Shown: in pieces, positions 56,029-64,000 of the stretch | Position numbering within the stretch: position 1 is the first letter of the stretch | Layout of the letters: each line of letters starts with the position of its first letter | Assembly (NCBI RefSeq): GCF_002724055.1 | Contig: NZ_BDQY01000003.1 | Location: 62,001 to 126,000, forward strand | DNA from: Tepidibacter mesophilus | Lineage (GTDB): Bacteria > Bacillota > Clostridia > Peptostreptococcales > Peptostreptococcaceae | Direction: 5' to 3' | Length of the DNA stretch: 64,000 nucleotides | The notes under the pieces: model-generated | What the model was told of the DNA's origin: nothing | What the model saw: the letters and a program-made list of their open reading frames with translations, nothing else | Databases searched by the model: none | Program-made: the position numbers and the translations under genes

Positions 56029-56072
56029 AAAGCTACTGTAATATAAATTTATATTACAGTAGCTTTTTTTAT
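56029..56072 (+). terminator. Strong intrinsic terminator
   Basis: AAAGCTACTGTAATATAA and its complement form a long stem followed by seven T, 190 bases after the DUF4173 gene. No gene lies in 55842-56252; the T-rich stem could also end a small RNA, but no promoter is evident. Confidence 0.85.
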
Positions 56073-56252
56073 ATTCTAAAAGCATAAGAGAAAAGAAATC
56101 TTAGTCAAGAAGAAAGGGAACAAAAAAATAATTAAATTATGCATAAAAAGGTTTACATTTTTAAAATAAAAGCGTCTTTATTAAGTGTAAGATAAAATGA
56201 ACTGGCCAGAACGTTAAATCCTGCAAATAAATTAAAAAGGAGAAAATTAAAA

Positions 56253-56573
56253 ATGGAAAAAAATTTAGAACAAACAGTAAAAGAAAAAGAAATATTAAGT
56301 GACGAGGTAGAAGTTAACAGTGGATTACCGGTATATGGTAACTGGTGTGGTCCGGGACATGGTGGTGGAACTCCTATAGATAAAGTTGATGAAGCGTGTA
56401 TGGTTCATGATAAGTGTTATGGAAAAGAAGGGTATTTCAATTGTGACTGTGATAAAGCTCTAACAACGGAGATAAGAAGACTTATAAAAAATGGTGATGT
56501 TCAGTCACTGAAAGCTAAAGCTGTAGTTACGGCTATGTTAGCATGGTTCGAAAATGTTCCATGTAGATCTTAA
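56253..56573 (+). CDS. Phospholipase A2-fold mini-protein with leader-like N terminus (candidate RiPP precursor)
   Basis: This 106-residue protein has a charged, glutamate-rich N-terminal segment (1-25) and then a compact phospholipase A2 signature. The calcium loop [12 protein letters not shown] (28-39) and the catalytic helix [10 protein letters not shown] (48-57, His52-Asp53) are followed by NCDCD. Six cysteines (32, 49, 55, 64, 66, 104) could give three disulfides. There is no signal peptide, unusual for a PLA2. The N-terminal QTVKEKEI resembles ENVKEVEI in the small peptide at 61982. It precedes modification genes and could be a substrate of them or an effector enzyme. It has its own terminator. 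Confidence 0.7.
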   Translation: MEKNLEQTVKEKEILSDEVEVNSGLPVYGNWCGPGHGGGTPIDKVDEACMVHDKCYGKEGYFNCDCDKALTTEIRRLIKNGDVQSLKAKAVVTAMLAWFENVPCRS

Positions 56574-56590
56574 TTTGACATAAAATTTGA

Positions 56591-56636
56591 AAACTGTAAA
56601 TTCGGAAAAAATATATTTTCGAATTTGCAGTTTTTT
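56591..56636 (+). terminator. Terminator after the PLA2-fold gene
   Basis: AAACTGTAAATTCG and CGAATTTGCAGTTT form a stem followed by six T, 18 bases past the stop codon. It would let the small protein be made in excess over the enzymes downstream. Confidence 0.8.
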
Positions 56637-56673
56637 AATAAAGGATAACTATTATTATAAGGAGATGTAGAGT

Positions 56674-57822
56674 ATGAAGTCTATATATTTAGATACAGGA
56701 GCTACTACGCATTTAAAGAAAGAAATATTAAATGAAATGATGCCTTATCTGACTTATAACTATGGAAATGCTTCTAGTATTTACACTTTAGGTAAAAAAT
56801 CAAAAATGGCTATTGAAGATTCACGTATCAAGATAGCTGAAGCATTAAATTGTGAAAAAAGTGAAATTTACTTTACTTCTGGAGCAACAGAATCTAACAA
56901 CTGGGCATTAAAAGGAATAGCACTTGCTAATAAAACAAGAGGTACTCATATAATTACTACTAAAATTGAACATCCTTCTGTACTTAAAACTTGTGAATTT
57001 TTAGAAAAGCAAGGGTTTGAAATTACATATCTACCAGTAGATGAGTATGGATTGATATCTTTGGATCAACTACAAGATGCTATTACTGATAAAACAATTC
57101 TTATATCTGTTATGTTTGCTAATAATGAAATAGGGACAATACAACCTATAGAGGAAATAGGTGAAATATGTAATAAAAATAATATATATTTTCATACAGA
57201 TGCAGTTCAAGCACTAGGAAAAGTACCTATTTATGTTAAAAAATACAATATAGATCTATTATCTTTATCAGGACATAAAATTTATGCACCTAAAGGAACT
57301 GGAATTTTGTATATAAAAAATGGAATCAATATAGAAAATTTAATTCATGGAGGATCTCAAGAAAATGGAATGAGACCTGGAACTGAAAGTGTGGCCAATT
57401 GTGTAGGAATTGGAAAAGCAATAAGTTTAATAACTAAAGATATTGAAAGTAGAAATAAAAAAATTAGAATACTTAGAGATAAATTGATAAATAAAATTCA
57501 TAAAAATATAGGATGTGCTAAATTAAATGGTCATCCTACACAAAGACTTTCTAATAATATAAATTTTTCCCTTAGAGATGTAAATGGTACTATGTTGACA
57601 CTGATTTTAGATGTGTTAGGAATTTGTGTTTCAAGTGGGTCTGCATGTAGTTGTAAATCTAAAAAGCCATCTCATGTATTACTGGCACTTGGATTATCTG
57701 AAACACTAGCAACTGAATCTATAAGAATAACATTAAGTGAAGAAATTACAGATAGTCAAATTGACTATATTTTCAATCAGTTGTCTAAGGTAATAGATGA
57801 AATAAGAATAAATACTTTGTAA
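56674..57822 (+). CDS. Cysteine desulfurase (NifS/IscS type)
   Basis: This 382-residue PLP enzyme takes sulfur from cysteine and forms a persulfide. DTGATTHL at the N terminus, TSGATESNNWALKG, the PLP lysine in SLSGHKIYAPKG (Lys202) and the persulfide cysteine in SSGSACSC (Cys325) are all present. No iscU or other Fe-S assembly gene is next to it. Instead a subtilase, glutaredoxin and radical-SAM genes follow, so it may serve cluster supply or sulfur insertion for peptide maturation. It is 19 bases from the subtilase gene. Confidence 0.88.
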   Translation: MKSIYLDTGATTHLKKEILNEMMPYLTYNYGNASSIYTLGKKSKMAIEDSRIKIAEALNCEKSEIYFTSGATESNNWALKGIALANKTRGTHIITTKIEHPSVLKTCEFLEKQGFEITYLPVDEYGLISLDQLQDAITDKTILISVMFANNEIGTIQPIEEIGEICNKNNIYFHTDAVQALGKVPIYVKKYNIDLLSLSGHKIYAPKGTGILYIKNGINIENLIHGGSQENGMRPGTESVANCVGIGKAISLITKDIESRNKKIRILRDKLINKIHKNIGCAKLNGHPTQRLSNNINFSLRDVNGTMLTLILDVLGICVSSGSACSCKSKKPSHVLLALGLSETLATESIRITLSEEITDSQIDYIFNQLSKVIDEIRINTL

Positions 57823-57841
57823 AAAAGGAGGGGTAAAATGA

Positions 57842-58765
57842 TTGTATGATGTTAAGTTGCTTTCTTTTAGAAAACATAATAATTTCAATATCACGAAAAA
57901 TATCCCTGGTGGAGTAGAACTCATTAAAGCCCCTACACTTTGGAAACAGGGATTTAGAGGAGATGGAATTACAATAGCAGTACTAGATACAGGTTGTGAT
58001 TATAATCATCCTAATCTAAAAAATAATATAATAGGAGGTTATAATTTCACAGGTGATTATAATAAAGATGTTAATAATTTTTATGATGAAAATGGACATG
58101 GAACACATGTTGCGGGAACAATAGCAGCAAGTGATAATAGATTAGGAATTATAGGAGTGGCACCCAACGCAAAGTTACTAATTTTAAAGGCGTTATCAAA
58201 TTCAGGTCGTGGAAACTATAAAGATATAGTTGAAGCTATTGAATATGCTATAAATTGGACAGGACCAAACAAAGAAAAAGTTAGAGTTATATCAATGTCG
58301 TTAGGACTTAACAGAGATGTAAAAGACTTTTATCAAGTTATAAAAAAAGCAGTGAAAAATAATATATTATTAATTTGTTCATCCGGAAATATGGGAGATG
58401 GAAAAGGTCAAACAGATGAACTTCAATATCCGGCAATTTATCCAGAAGTACTACAAATTGGAGCTATTGATATGAATAAAAAAATAGCATTCTTTTCTAA
58501 CACAAATAGCGAATTAGATATAGTTGCACCAGGAGTAAATATAATTTCAACTTTTCCAAAAGGTAATTATATGTCTCTTTCAGGGACTTCAATGGCAGCA
58601 CCACATGTAGCAGGAGCAGCAGCGTTATTAATCGAAAAGTATGAAAAAAAATGTAACAAAAATCTTAAACATTCAGAAATTTTTAAGTTGGTTTGTGAGC
58701 ATACAAAAACTATTGGATCCAGTAAAAATGAAGAAGGAAATGGGTTAATCTATCTTGGATCTTAA
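57842..58765 (+). CDS. Intracellular subtilisin-like serine protease
   Basis: This 307-residue S8 protease lacks a signal peptide, like intracellular subtilisins. The catalytic residues are Asp49 (VLDTGCD), His86 (NGHGTHVAG) and Ser250 (GTSMAAPHVAG), with Asn183 of SSGN as oxyanion residue. The short N-terminal IPGGVELIKAP recalls the inhibitory propeptide of intracellular subtilisins. The start appears to be TTG, about eight bases after AAAGGAGGGG; an ATG four bases earlier stops after three codons. In this cluster it probably removes leader peptides. Confidence 0.88.
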   Translation: MYDVKLLSFRKHNNFNITKNIPGGVELIKAPTLWKQGFRGDGITIAVLDTGCDYNHPNLKNNIIGGYNFTGDYNKDVNNFYDENGHGTHVAGTIAASDNRLGIIGVAPNAKLLILKALSNSGRGNYKDIVEAIEYAINWTGPNKEKVRVISMSLGLNRDVKDFYQVIKKAVKNNILLICSSGNMGDGKGQTDELQYPAIYPEVLQIGAIDMNKKIAFFSNTNSELDIVAPGVNIISTFPKGNYMSLSGTSMAAPHVAGAAALLIEKYEKKCNKNLKHSEIFKLVCEHTKTIGSSKNEEGNGLIYLGS

Positions 58766-58789
58766 AATATAAAAAAGGATGCGATACAA

Positions 58790-59017
58790 GTGAAAAATAT
58801 AACTGTATATATAAATAGTAATTGTATGCATTGTAATAATGCCATACAATACCTCTTAGATAAAGGTGTTAACTTTGAAGTTAAAAATACATATAAGAAT
58901 ATAACAACAGCAAATGAATTAATCGAACAGAATATATGTGGAGTACCAGCTTTTTTTATAGATAAAGAAATTATTATAGGTTATAACAAAAATAAATTAG
59001 ATAGTATATTAAATTAA
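58790..59017 (+). CDS. Glutaredoxin-like protein
   Basis: This 75-residue thioredoxin-fold protein has a CMHC active site (about 12-15) and the cis-proline segment GVPAFFIDKE. It starts with GTG after AAAAAGGATGCG. As the last gene of the desulfurase-subtilase unit it may reduce cysteines or persulfides on the peptide substrates or transfer sulfur. Confidence 0.8.
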   Translation: MKNITVYINSNCMHCNNAIQYLLDKGVNFEVKNTYKNITTANELIEQNICGVPAFFIDKEIIIGYNKNKLDSILN

Positions 59018-59021
59018 AATA

Positions 59022-59084
59022 CCACTTTACAAAAAAAATCCTCTACGTCAATACTTTAACGTAGAGGATTTTTTTGTAAAGTGG
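59022..59084 (+). terminator. Very long terminator hairpin
   Basis: CCACTTTACAAAAAAA-TCCTCTACGT and its complement form a stem of about 26 bp with a ten-base loop and an internal T run. It separates the desulfurase unit from the radical-SAM unit. Confidence 0.85.
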
Positions 59085-59270
59085 TGTAAATTTTTCTTAA
59101 ATCAAATGAAAATCATCAAAAAATATATGTTGAAGATATGAAAATGGGTTTTATATAAATGAAATCCATAATTTTACAAAAGGGTGTTCACAAATTGAAT
59201 TAAACGATGTATCATGTTTATAAGCTTGAAAAAGCCCATTAATCAATGATTGTATTGGAAGTGATATTTT

Positions 59271-60410
59271 ATGGAGTTGACTCTATGTATAACAAATAAA
59301 TGTAATTTGAAATGTACTTATTGTTATCAAGAAAGTCGTTACCTACAAAATAATATGAATAAAGAAACTGCAAAAAAGATAGTAGATGCAAAAATAAAAG
59401 ATTTACATGATAGTTCTGATGAGAAATTTAATGTTGTCTTTATTGGTGGAGAGCCATTACTTAATTATGAGATTATTGTATTTAGTGTGAATTATATTAA
59501 CGAAAAATTAAAAATGTGGCAAGGAAAGAAAAAATTTAGTATGACTACAAATGGTTTAGCATTAACTGATGAAATAGCAGATTTTCTTATTACTAATAAT
59601 TTTAATATAGGAATAAGCCTTGATGGTGATAAAGAAAGTCATGATACATATAGAAAAACTAAGTCAGGAAAAGGTTCTTTTGAGAAGAGCTTTAGAGCTG
59701 CTTTAATGCTTAAAAATAAAGGCGCCCATATTTCAATAAGAATGACTATAACACCAGCTTTAGTACATAAATTTGCCTATAATGTTAAGTTTTTTGCAAA
59801 CAATGGTTTTGATATAATTGCGCCTGTTTGTGATTTTACTGCAGAATGGACAGATGAAGAGCTAAATATTCTATATAATAATTATATTTTATTGAAAGAA
59901 TGGTATTTGAATAATTATCATAAGGTAGATTTAGTTTGCTTTCAAGGTAGATTTTATGATTATCTTTGTAGAGGGGGCAAGTTTTGTAAAGCCGGTTTAA
60001 GGTCACATTATGTATATGATATAAATGGAAAAGCTTACCCGTGTACTTATGTTGTAGGTAGAGATGATTTTATGCTTGGAGATTATAGTAATCTAAAAAG
60101 TAGAGAAGAAGTCGTAAATATTTATAAAAAATATGCAGGAATAAATGAAAAATGCAATGAATGTAACATAGCTTATTTCTGTCATGGACGCAAATGTGGT
60201 TTTTTAAATGTATGTTGTACAAATAAATTAACAGAATCATCAAACATACTATGTGAACATGAAAAATTTATATATAAAATAATAGAAGACGTTATTTTAG
60301 AACTTTATGAAAAAAAAGATGAACGAATATTCAATCTAATAAACTATGTAGATAAAAATGAAAAAAAACAACAAGGATTTTATAATGTTGTAGGAAGGTC
60401 TGTAATATGA
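59271..60410 (+). CDS. Radical SAM/SPASM peptide-modifying enzyme 1
   Basis: This 379-residue enzyme opens directly with the radical-SAM cluster motif CNLKCTYC (Cys11, Cys15, Cys18) and has IGGEPLLN as SAM-binding motif. The C-terminal third holds a SPASM-type set of cysteines (CRGGKFCKAGLRSH, YPCTY, CNECNIAYFCHGRKC, CC) for two auxiliary clusters. Such proteins form thioether or C-C crosslinks in peptides or act as sulfatase-type maturases. It has no N-terminal recognition domain and overlaps the next gene by four bases, so they are coupled. Confidence 0.88.
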   Translation: MELTLCITNKCNLKCTYCYQESRYLQNNMNKETAKKIVDAKIKDLHDSSDEKFNVVFIGGEPLLNYEIIVFSVNYINEKLKMWQGKKKFSMTTNGLALTDEIADFLITNNFNIGISLDGDKESHDTYRKTKSGKGSFEKSFRAALMLKNKGAHISIRMTITPALVHKFAYNVKFFANNGFDIIAPVCDFTAEWTDEELNILYNNYILLKEWYLNNYHKVDLVCFQGRFYDYLCRGGKFCKAGLRSHYVYDINGKAYPCTYVVGRDDFMLGDYSNLKSREEVVNIYKKYAGINEKCNECNIAYFCHGRKCGFLNVCCTNKLTESSNILCEHEKFIYKIIEDVILELYEKKDERIFNLINYVDKNEKKQQGFYNVVGRSVI

Positions 60411-61945
60411 ATGAATTTGATATTATTTTAGTAAATCCATTAATGAGGTTTGGAAATAATGTAGATAATGTAGTTGAATATTTAGGATTTGGATATCTAG
60501 CATCTTTTTTAAGAGGCAAGGGGTTAAAAGTTAAGATTATTGACATGTATATTGAAGATTTAAAAGTTGATGATATAGTTAACCGATTAGAAAATACACA
60601 CTTTAAGTTATTAGGTTTTACAGCTATGTCTAGCATATATTCAGATAATATATGTAATATTATAGATAAACTTTCAAAAGATAAAATGGAATATATCCAT
60701 ATAACAGTTGGAGGTCATTATACTAATGAGATAAAAGAAGATTTATTAAAACGAAATAATAGAATAAATTCCATAATAATAGGTGAAGGCGAAAAAACTT
60801 TATTTGAACTTATTGAGTGTATAGAAAAACAGGAAGATTTCAGCTCCATAAAGGGCCTCATTTATAGAGATGGAAATAAAATAATAGAAAATCAACCTAG
60901 ACCATTAATGACATGTGAAGAGTTAGAGGAATGCCCTCTACCAGATAGAGATACAACACAACTTGTCCTTGAAAATAATGGTTATGCACAAGTATTAGCG
61001 AGTAGAGGATGTTTTGGTAATTGTAGCTTTTGTGCAGTAAATTCTTATTATACTTCTTTGGATGGTGAAAAATGGCGCTATCAAAGTGTTAATAAAGTTA
61101 TTCATGATATTGAATATTTGAAAAAACACTTTGACATTAAGTATATTGATTTTGCTGATGAAGAATTTATTGGCCCACCAAAACAAAGACAAAGGGTTGT
61201 TGATTTCGCAAATGAGCTTATAAAAAGAAATTTAGATATTAAATTTATGATATTTTCTAGAACTACAAGTATAGATAAGGAGCTGTTTAAGAAATTAAAA
61301 CTTGCTGGACTAGATAGAGTATTTTTAGGTATAGAGTTTGGGTCAAATAGCTTATTAAAATTTTATAGAAAAGGTGTAACTGTTAGTGAAAATATTAGAG
61401 CTATCAAAATTCTTAAAGATTTAGATATAAAGTTTAGTGTAGGATTTATTATGTTTGAGCCTTTAATTGATATAAAAACATTTAGAGAAAATCTGGATTT
61501 TTATATGCATAATTGCTCATTTAAATTGGATAAATTAACATCTAAATTAGCAATTTATCCAAATACAAAAGCCTATACAGATTTTATTAATGAAATTGAA
61601 ATTTATGATAAAGAATGGGATATTGTACTAGGAGATCATTATCCATACAAATTCAAGTGTTCTAAAATAGAGTATTTGTATAGTGTAATTGAAAAAGCTG
61701 TTACTAGATTGTCTAAATCAGAGAAGTATAGATATATTAAAGAATATAGTAGACAAGATAAAAATTTGTACAATGAATTATTTACAGAATGGAAACAAGG
61801 AGTATTTTATTTAATAGATGGTTTGGCAAAGAAAATTGATGAAGAAAGTGTATTAACAAATGAAAAGAAAATATTTTATGAAAAAGAATTTATGGATGAG
61901 TTAATACTCTGGGATAAAAGCCCAGTTTATTATAATAAATGCTAG
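60407..61945 (+). CDS. B12-binding-domain radical SAM protein
   Basis: This 512-residue protein starts with a Rossmann-like cobalamin-binding-type domain (about 1-150: GFGYLASFLRGKGL, VGGHYTNE, IIGEGEKTLFELIE). It lacks a clear DxHxxG cobalamin motif. The radical-SAM domain follows with CFGNCSFC (Cys202, Cys206, Cys209) and EFGSNS. Class members methylate unactivated carbons or do ring rearrangements on natural products. It overlaps radical-SAM gene 1 by ATGA and precedes the 42-residue peptide gene, which suggests that peptide is its substrate. Confidence 0.87.
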   Translation: MNEFDIILVNPLMRFGNNVDNVVEYLGFGYLASFLRGKGLKVKIIDMYIEDLKVDDIVNRLENTHFKLLGFTAMSSIYSDNICNIIDKLSKDKMEYIHITVGGHYTNEIKEDLLKRNNRINSIIIGEGEKTLFELIECIEKQEDFSSIKGLIYRDGNKIIENQPRPLMTCEELEECPLPDRDTTQLVLENNGYAQVLASRGCFGNCSFCAVNSYYTSLDGEKWRYQSVNKVIHDIEYLKKHFDIKYIDFADEEFIGPPKQRQRVVDFANELIKRNLDIKFMIFSRTTSIDKELFKKLKLAGLDRVFLGIEFGSNSLLKFYRKGVTVSENIRAIKILKDLDIKFSVGFIMFEPLIDIKTFRENLDFYMHNCSFKLDKLTSKLAIYPNTKAYTDFINEIEIYDKEWDIVLGDHYPYKFKCSKIEYLYSVIEKAVTRLSKSEKYRYIKEYSRQDKNLYNELFTEWKQGVFYLIDGLAKKIDEESVLTNEKKIFYEKEFMDELILWDKSPVYYNKC

Positions 61946-61981
61946 CATAAAAAAAATTAAATTATGAAAGGGGAAAAGAAA

Positions 61982-62110
61982 ATGAAAGATCAAATCAAAG
62001 AAAATGTAAAAGAGGTAGAAATTGAGGGTTACTATGAGTGTAATACACGTCAAGAGAATTGTGAAAATGATTGTGGAATGAGCACTTCTATTTATACTAC
62101 TGAGCACTAA
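61982..62110 (+). CDS. Small cysteine-containing peptide, candidate RiPP precursor (42 aa)
   Basis: An ATG preceded by GAAAGGGGAAAAG opens a 42-residue frame. The charged N-terminal half (MKDQIKENVKEVEIEG) looks like a leader. The C-terminal half, with Cys20, Cys27 and Cys31 and the tail GMSTSIYTTEH, looks like a core with cysteine donors and Thr/Ser/Tyr acceptors. It lies between two radical-SAM genes, the standard place for ranthipeptide- or sactipeptide-type precursors. Its leader shares VKE-x-EI with the PLA2-fold protein at 56253. It is too short for standard gene finders. Confidence 0.7.
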   Translation: MKDQIKENVKEVEIEGYYECNTRQENCENDCGMSTSIYTTEH

Positions 62111-62156
62111 AAGTTGAGTAGTACATAGCATAGGTTAATAGTAATATAAGTAATTT

Positions 62157-62185
62157 GCATGGGGAGGTTTTATTCCTTCTCATGC
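62157..62185 (+). terminator. Attenuator-like hairpin between precursor and radical-SAM gene
   Basis: GCATGGGGAGG and CCTTCTCATGC pair (with G-U pairs) around a six-base AT loop and are followed by AT-rich sequence without a long T run. It could lower expression of the downstream enzyme relative to the peptide. Confidence 0.45.
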
Positions 62186-62265
62186 TATATTTAATTTTAA
62201 GAATTATTATTTTGTGTAATCTTTTTCGACTTTGCAATTTAATTACGTATATAAGGAGAATTAAT

Positions 62266-63582
62266 ATGAAATACAGTTTAAATGAAAATGTGAAAAGCAT
62301 TACAAAAGAAGACAACATATTATTATACAACCCGGTTAAATCTTCCTGGATAAAAACAAAACAAAAAAATGTTGATAAATTACAGAGATTAATTAACAGC
62401 GATTTAAAAACTTTAAATAAGGAAGATAGATATTTATTAGATTATCTTGAAAGATATGATATTATATCTGATTTAGACAATAAAACAGATATAGAAGCTG
62501 ACTCACCTATATCTATTTATTTTTTCCTCACAAAGAAATGTAATTTAGAATGTAGTTTTTGTTCTATGAATTCTAATCCTAATATAGATTCATCAAATAA
62601 TCTTAGTTTTGATGAGATTAAAGAATTTATTGACCAATTAAGTGATTTTAATATTAAAAGAATAATTTTAACAGGAGGGGAGCCTCTACTTCATGATAAA
62701 TTAATAAAAATCATAGAATACATTAAAGAAAAATTAGGAACCAAAGTAATTGTATCAACTAATGGATTTTTATTATCAGAGCAGTTTTGTAAAGATATAA
62801 AAGGGAAAGTTGATCGTATAGATATTAGTTGGGAAAGTATTTATGGTGAATATAAAGAAATGAGAGATCAGTTCATAAAAAATATAGATGTAGCAAAAAA
62901 GAATAAAATTAATATGAATTTTTCATATGTAGTTACAAAAAACAATAGAGAATATATTTATGAATATATTGATTACTGTGTATTATATGATGCAGGTATA
63001 GATTTGAAAATAGTATCACCAATTAATAATGGGAATGATTATGATGATTTAATTCTTCAAGAAGAAGATGTTCTTGATCTTTATGAATCTGTATTTGAAT
63101 ATATTATAGAAAAAAATTATGTGAATTCTCCATGCTTAAAATCAATAATAGGGTATACACCTAAACCTAAGCTAGGATGTTCAGGTTACTATAAAAATAT
63201 GTTTGCTATTTATCCAAATGGAGATGTGTTTCCTTGTCATTCTGTAAATAGCTCAGAGTATAGTCTGACGAATATAAAAGAAAATAGCTTTGAAGATTGT
63301 GTTAAATTATTTGGTAAAAAAAGAAATACATTTTCAGTATTTAATATCGACGATAGAGAATATTGTAAAGAGTGCGATATAAGAAATTTTTGTTTAGGTG
63401 TTTGTGCTGGGGAAATTTATAAAGATATAGAAAGTGGCTCCATTAAACCAAGCACGTGTAAATTTAGAAGTATTATAGTTAATTATTTTTTATGGGAGCA
63501 TAAAAAAAATATATCTTTTAAAGAACAGCTAAATAATATTATATTAAAAATAAGAGAGGCAAAATCATGTGTGAAGTTATAA
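62266..63582 (+). CDS. Radical SAM/SPASM enzyme 2 with PqqD-like recognition domain
   Basis: This 438-residue protein has an N-terminal domain of about 75 residues (YNPVKSSWIKTKQKNVDKL, LLDYLERYDII) resembling the PqqD-like RiPP recognition element. A radical-SAM domain follows with CNLECSFC (Cys92, Cys96, Cys99) and TGGEPLLH, and a SPASM end with CSGYYKN, FPCHS, YCKECDIRNFCLGVC. RRE-rSAM-SPASM order is that of peptide crosslinking enzymes. I chose the ATG after AAGGAG over an upstream TTG that would add a hydrophobic stretch. It overlaps the ABC permease start by 16 bases. Confidence 0.88.
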   Translation: MKYSLNENVKSITKEDNILLYNPVKSSWIKTKQKNVDKLQRLINSDLKTLNKEDRYLLDYLERYDIISDLDNKTDIEADSPISIYFFLTKKCNLECSFCSMNSNPNIDSSNNLSFDEIKEFIDQLSDFNIKRIILTGGEPLLHDKLIKIIEYIKEKLGTKVIVSTNGFLLSEQFCKDIKGKVDRIDISWESIYGEYKEMRDQFIKNIDVAKKNKINMNFSYVVTKNNREYIYEYIDYCVLYDAGIDLKIVSPINNGNDYDDLILQEEDVLDLYESVFEYIIEKNYVNSPCLKSIIGYTPKPKLGCSGYYKNMFAIYPNGDVFPCHSVNSSEYSLTNIKENSFEDCVKLFGKKRNTFSVFNIDDREYCKECDIRNFCLGVCAGEIYKDIESGSIKPSTCKFRSIIVNYFLWEHKKNISFKEQLNNIILKIREAKSCVKL

Positions 63583-64000
63583 AGTTTGAAATTAAAAGAT
63601 TTATAAAAAACAGATTATTTTTTTTGATGGGATTTATTATAATGATGGGAATTGTTATAAGTAATCCAATTCTAGACAATCAATTATGGGCTGACAATTT
63701 TGCTGTATCAGATTTTGTTAATAACATGAGAATGATTAGTATAATATTTTTACCAATAGCAGTTGCTGCTATGTTAAAAGAAAATAAAAGTGAGGGTCTT
63801 GAAAATTTACTTTTTACTCAACCAATATCTAAAATCAGTTATGCAATGGGAAAATATCTAACTATAGTTTTATTAGCATTTTTTTGGATTTGTTGCGCAT
63901 TAATTGCATACATACTAATGCCTTTATATTTTAAAAGCTATCCATATGATTGGGTTTTATTTATAAAATGGACTTTAGTAGTAGTTGTACCTATTTTGTT
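63567..64000 (+). CDS. ABC-2 type transporter permease (truncated by window end)
   Basis: The first 144 residues of a membrane protein are visible with no stop before the window end. The short cytoplasmic start MCEVIKFEIKRFIKNR, first helix, SEGLENLLFTQPISKISYAMGK loop and following helices fit ABC-2 permeases (NosY/LtnE-like). An ATPase gene should follow outside the window. In this cluster it is the likely exporter or self-immunity component for the modified peptide. It overlaps the radical-SAM gene by 16 bases. Confidence 0.75.
   Translation, partial: MCEVIKFEIKRFIKNRLFFLMGFIIMMGIVISNPILDNQLWADNFAVSDFVNNMRMISIIFLPIAVAAMLKENKSEGLENLLFTQPISKISYAMGKYLTIVLLAFFWICCALIAYILMPLYFKSYPYDWVLFIKWTLVVVVPIL

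Noticed and set aside
59085..59270. Additional short precursor peptides before radical-SAM enzyme 1
   Set aside because: Only frames of a dozen codons or fewer occur, without ribosome sites or cysteine-rich cores.
62155..62265. An upstream TTG start adding 37 residues to radical-SAM enzyme 2
   Set aside because: It lacks a ribosome site, would be translated from inside a hairpin, and the ATG at 62266 follows AAGGAG directly.

Overview
The window is AT-rich Firmicute DNA. Gene content, strong AGGAGG-type ribosome sites, many UUG and GUG starts and an anaerobic gene set point to an anaerobic Clostridia species, most likely near the Peptostreptococcaceae. That set includes oxygen-sensitive indolepyruvate:ferredoxin oxidoreductase, a glycyl-radical arylacetate decarboxylase and several radical-SAM enzymes. 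The family placement is an inference from proteins resembling Clostridioides difficile HpdB and HpdC, not from a search.

Layout. 1-6660: a truncated DUF554 membrane gene, a c-di-GMP phosphodiesterase and a diguanylate cyclase, trmB, and an S66/MccF-like peptidase. 6660-17200: an accessory region. A Tn554-type transposition module (tnpA-tnpB-tnpC, minus strand) faces a plus-strand cargo: a PD-(D/E)XK nuclease gene, a HEPN-type gene, a zinc-ribbon protein, a DUF5677-like protein and an AbiJ-like/kinase fusion. The nuclease and HEPN genes each sit in a unit with the architecture of an integron gene cassette (attC-like sites at 8348-8438 and 9638-9707). Type-I-toxin-like small RNA features lie at both flanks.

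17200-24600: a sigma-54 activator, a consensus -24/-12 promoter, a HisC-like aminotransferase, iorA, iorB and an MFS permease, probably fermenting aromatic amino acids through arylpyruvates. 24700-31980: a lipoprotein, a cold-shock protein, a TetR regulator with matching operators before two genes, a cobalt ECF transporter (cbiMNQO) under a cobalamin riboswitch, a triple zinc-ribbon protein and a small membrane protein. 32240-37640: hpdB-hpdC-MFS-hpdA, the 4-hydroxyphenylacetate decarboxylase that makes p-cresol; with iorAB this could form a tyrosine-to-p-cresol route. 37650-39650: a MarR-regulated MATE pump.

39900-51050: metalloid resistance in two operons. The first is arsR, an ArsP-type permease, a thioredoxin-like protein and two half-permeases. 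The second is arsR, acr3, a CoA-disulfide-reductase/rhodanese fusion, arsD and arsA. Between them lie a helicase gene remnant, uspA-sulP and a resolvase-like protein lacking catalytic residues. 51400-55850: a lipoprotein, recQ and a DUF4173 protein.

56250-64000: the most interesting region, a probable ribosomally made, post-translationally modified peptide (RiPP) cluster. It holds a phospholipase-A2-fold mini-protein with a leader-like N terminus, a cysteine desulfurase, an intracellular subtilase, a glutaredoxin, three radical-SAM proteins (one with a B12-binding-type domain, one with an N-terminal PqqD-like recognition domain), a previously unlisted 42-residue cysteine-containing peptide and an ABC-2 permease cut by the window end.

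Three families of dispersed intergenic hairpin repeats were found. The largest, about 200 bp, has three copies (5320-5521, 16980-17180, 51183-51386) with a conserved loop and arms that differ in sequence but stay self-complementary. No rRNA, tRNA or CRISPR array was recognised.
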